A stretch of 64,000 nt of DNA, taken from Rikenellaceae bacterium (GTDB lineage: Bacteria > Bacteroidota > Bacteroidia > Bacteroidales > Rikenellaceae). This document shows, one piece after another, positions 62,109 through 64,000 of this stretch; position 1 is the first letter of the stretch, and the number at the start of each line of letters is the position of its first letter. The position numbers and the translations under genes are program-made. The DNA is taken from the NCBI GenBank assembly GCA_015059805.1, contig SUZO01000002.1:120752-184751 (forward strand), written 5' to 3'. Below the pieces are notes generated by a model. That model was given only the letters and a program-made list of their open reading frames with translations, was not told the origin of the DNA and did not search any database.

Positions 62109-63692
62109 ATGACTTTACAGGAAGAGATTACAAGAAGACGAACATTTGCCGTTATCGCCCACCCAGATGCTGGTAAGACGACCCTTACCGAGAAGTTGCT
62201 CCTCTTTGGAGGCGCTATACATATCGCAGGTGCGGTAAAGAGCAACAAGATTAAGAAGGGTGCAACATCAGACTTTATGGAGATTGAGCGACAGAGAGGT
62301 ATCTCAGTGGCTACATCTGTAATGGGTTTTGAGTATAAGGATATAAAGATTAACATCCTTGATACCCCAGGTCACGAGGACTTTGCCGAGGATACATACC
62401 GCACACTTACTGCCGTAGACTCTGTAATTATCGTTATTGACGGCGCTAAGGGTGTTGAGTCCCAGACTCGCAAGCTGATGAATGTCTGCCGTATGCGTAA
62501 TACCCCTGTAATGGTCTTTGTAAATAAGCTTGACCGCCCTTGTAAGGACCCATTTGATTTGTTAGACGAGATTGAGAATGAGCTGCAGATTCGTGTGCGC
62601 CCACTCTCTTTCCCTATCTCAAGTGGACCTACATTTAAGGGTGTGTACAACCTCTATGAGCACAATATCAACCTCTTTACCTCTGACGAGCGACAGACTG
62701 CTGACGCTACGACCGTGCAGATTGAGGATATCTCTTCGCCAGAGCTTGATACCCTTATTTCGGAGCGATATGCTACCCAGCTACGCGATGATATTGAGCT
62801 TGTTGAGGGCGTATATGAGCAGTTTGAGCGCGAGCAGTACCTTGCAGGTCGTTTAGCCCCTGTATTCTTCGGCTCAGCGGTAAATAACTTCGGTGTGCGC
62901 GAGCTTTTGGAGTGCTTTATCCGCATTGCTCCATCGCCACGCCCATCAACAACGCAGACTCGCAACGTAGAGCCTGCAGAGCAGAAGCTCACTGGCTTTA
63001 TCTTCAAGATTCACGCCAATATGGACCCTAACCACCGCGACCGTATCGCCTTTATGAAGATATGTTCTGGTGTGTTTGAGCGTAATAAGAACTACCTCCA
63101 CGTGCCAAGTGGCAAGAGTATGAAGTTCTCCTCTCCAACAGCCTTTATGGCGGAGAAGAAGTCGGTCATTGACTTTGCATACCCAGGCGATATTGTCGGT
63201 CTGCACGACTCTGGCGGCTTTAAGATTGGAGATACCTTTACCGAGGGCGAGAAGCTCAAGTTTACGGGCATCCCGTCGTTCTCTCCAGAGCTGTTCCGAT
63301 ATATTGAGAATGCCGACCCTATGAAGTTTAAGCAGCTTGCAAAGGGTATTGACCAGCTTATGGATGAGGGTGTGGCACAGCTATTCGTTTCATCGCTCAA
63401 TGGTCGTAAGATTATCGGCACAGTTGGTGCGCTGCAGTTTGAGGTTATTGAGTACCGCCTTGAGCACGAGTATGGTGCAAAGTGTCGCTGGGAGCCTATA
63501 TCAATACACAAGGCTTGCTGGATTGAGAGCGATAATGCCGAGCAACTTGCCGACTTTAAGCGCCGCAAGCACGCCAATATGGCTGTTGATAAACATGGTC
63601 GTGACGTCTTCCTTGCCGATACGAGCTACTCGCTTGCCCTTGCGCAGGAGAAGTTTCCTGATATTCGCTTCCACTTTACCTCTGAGTTCTAG
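62109..63692 (+). CDS. prfC: Peptide chain release factor 3
   Basis: 527 aa from ATG 62109; the longer frame from 62019 would start inside the nadB terminator. G1 [16 protein letters not shown]2 [13 protein letters not shown]3 DTPGHEDF, G4 NKLDR, and the RF3 features [14 protein letters not shown] and [21 protein letters not shown]. It is the GTPase that recycles RF1/RF2. Confidence 0.95.
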   Translation: MTLQEEITRRRTFAVIAHPDAGKTTLTEKLLLFGGAIHIAGAVKSNKIKKGATSDFMEIERQRGISVATSVMGFEYKDIKINILDTPGHEDFAEDTYRTLTAVDSVIIVIDGAKGVESQTRKLMNVCRMRNTPVMVFVNKLDRPCKDPFDLLDEIENELQIRVRPLSFPISSGPTFKGVYNLYEHNINLFTSDERQTADATTVQIEDISSPELDTLISERYATQLRDDIELVEGVYEQFEREQYLAGRLAPVFFGSAVNNFGVRELLECFIRIAPSPRPSTTQTRNVEPAEQKLTGFIFKIHANMDPNHRDRIAFMKICSGVFERNKNYLHVPSGKSMKFSSPTAFMAEKKSVIDFAYPGDIVGLHDSGGFKIGDTFTEGEKLKFTGIPSFSPELFRYIENADPMKFKQLAKGIDQLMDEGVAQLFVSSLNGRKIIGTVGALQFEVIEYRLEHEYGAKCRWEPISIHKACWIESDNAEQLADFKRRKHANMAVDKHGRDVFLADTSYSLALAQEKFPDIRFHFTSEF

Positions 63693-63825
63693 GAGCTGTT
63701 AAAATCAATTGGGGGGCTGATTTTGCTTCGGGACCTCTTTTGTGATGCACCGCATCTTACGCCTTCTGACGAGAAATTGGGGCTCTGATTTGGTGGAGTA
63801 GTGATAAATGACATTTAATAGCAAG

Positions 63826-63895
63826 GGCTTTCAGCCCCTAATGGCATTGAATAGCGCGCTTGCGCGCAGTATTAAGGGTAATGATGCCAAAAGCG
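63826..63895. repeat. REP-like palindrome cluster
   Basis: GGGCT-TTC-AGCCC, then GGCATTGAATA, GCGCGC-TT-GCGCGC, TATTAAGGGTAATGATGCC: nested dyads within 70 bases, predicting two hairpins on one stem. Similar short palindromes are common between Bacteroidales genes. No second copy occurs in this window. Confidence 0.45.
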
Positions 63896-63949
63896 GCGCT
63901 TGATTAAAAATGTAATTGCCTATAAATTTGGAAATTACAGCGATATTTT

Positions 63950-63990
63950 AGAGATTAGTAGAAACCGGTTTCTACTAATCTCTATTTTTT
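63950..63990 (+). terminator. Strong terminator at the right edge
   Basis: A perfect 34-base palindrome (AGAGATTAGTAGAAACC and its complement) followed by ATTTTTT. It lies 257 bases past prfC, so the prfC transcript may carry the long repeat-bearing 3' region. Confidence 0.88.
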
Positions 63991-64000
63991 ATGGTAAAAA

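Larger units (their letters stand above)
63693..64000. other. Non-coding right end with palindromic repeats
   Basis: No gene is visible. 63826-63895 holds short palindromes (GGGCTTTCAGCCC, GCGCGCTTGCGCGC and outer GGCAT/ATGCC arms) of the REP type. A perfect terminator closes the region. Confidence 0.6.

Overview
The window reads as a chromosomal segment of a gut-type Bacteroidales bacterium. Evidence: promoters of the Bacteroidetes type (TTTG, 19 bases, TAnnTTTG), few Shine-Dalgarno sites, DUF4954, DUF4886 and BACON-type secreted proteins, a THUMP-like methyltransferase, and a futalosine-pathway menaquinone gene (mqnA) together with tryptophanase. An Alistipes-like (Rikenellaceae) host is my best guess; the genus is inferred, not shown. 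No rRNA, tRNA, CRISPR array, integrase-type mobile element or plasmid origin was found.

Layout. 1-5568 (minus): a six-gene operon with a sigma-70-like protein, a helical membrane protein, a Ycf46-type AAA+ ATPase, an unknown 291-aa protein, a membrane-anchored coiled-coil protein, and the first 30 codons of an Hsp70/actin-like ATPase cut by the window edge. I do not recognise this as a named system. 5642-6799: a class I methyltransferase. 6841-15080 (minus): nine phage-derived genes (two structural or tail genes, ClpP-like prohead protease, HK97-like capsid, small protein, portal, connector-like protein, holin, lysin) closed by a terminator, with no terminase, tape measure, integrase or replication gene. 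15449-18739: mqnA, corA, tnaA. 18793-23108 (minus): rnhB followed by an FAD oxidoreductase and two secreted or anchored hydrolases in one tightly packed operon.

24166-25385 is a gene-free repeat area: a promoter-to-terminator small RNA unit, a tandem duplication of it carrying a 160-bp palindromic insertion, and two tandem 121-bp palindromic elements. A related palindrome lies at 27495-27710 before rpmH. 25386-30089 (minus) holds a TerB-like protein, a DUF4886/SGNH protein, ribosomal protein L34 and a glycoside hydrolase family 2 protein that has lost both catalytic glutamates. 30165-33937 is a cvpA-rsgA-trmH-DUF4954 operon, followed by convergent recO/xerD and divergent prmA. 36438-37949 is a TIR-Sel1 gene with unlike codon usage.

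38032-47006: a phosphate transporter with a PhoU-like tail, two tandem class A acid phosphatases, and an operon of nfo, glycerophosphodiesterase, a GlpT-type transporter, YbaK, a DUF1963 protein and a degenerate PP2C-like protein; phosphate and glycerol-phosphate scavenging is the common theme. 47039-53735: aldehyde dehydrogenase and SDR, aminotransferase and nitroreductase, WbqC-like protein and ispG, and a small lipoprotein. 53775-53953 (minus) looks like a 6S-type RNA. 54119-56318: rhaT and fucO (deoxysugar uptake and lactaldehyde reduction). 56461-63692: recG, a DUF3108 protein, a coiled-coil membrane protein, nadB and prfC, ending in short palindromic repeats and a strong terminator at the right edge.
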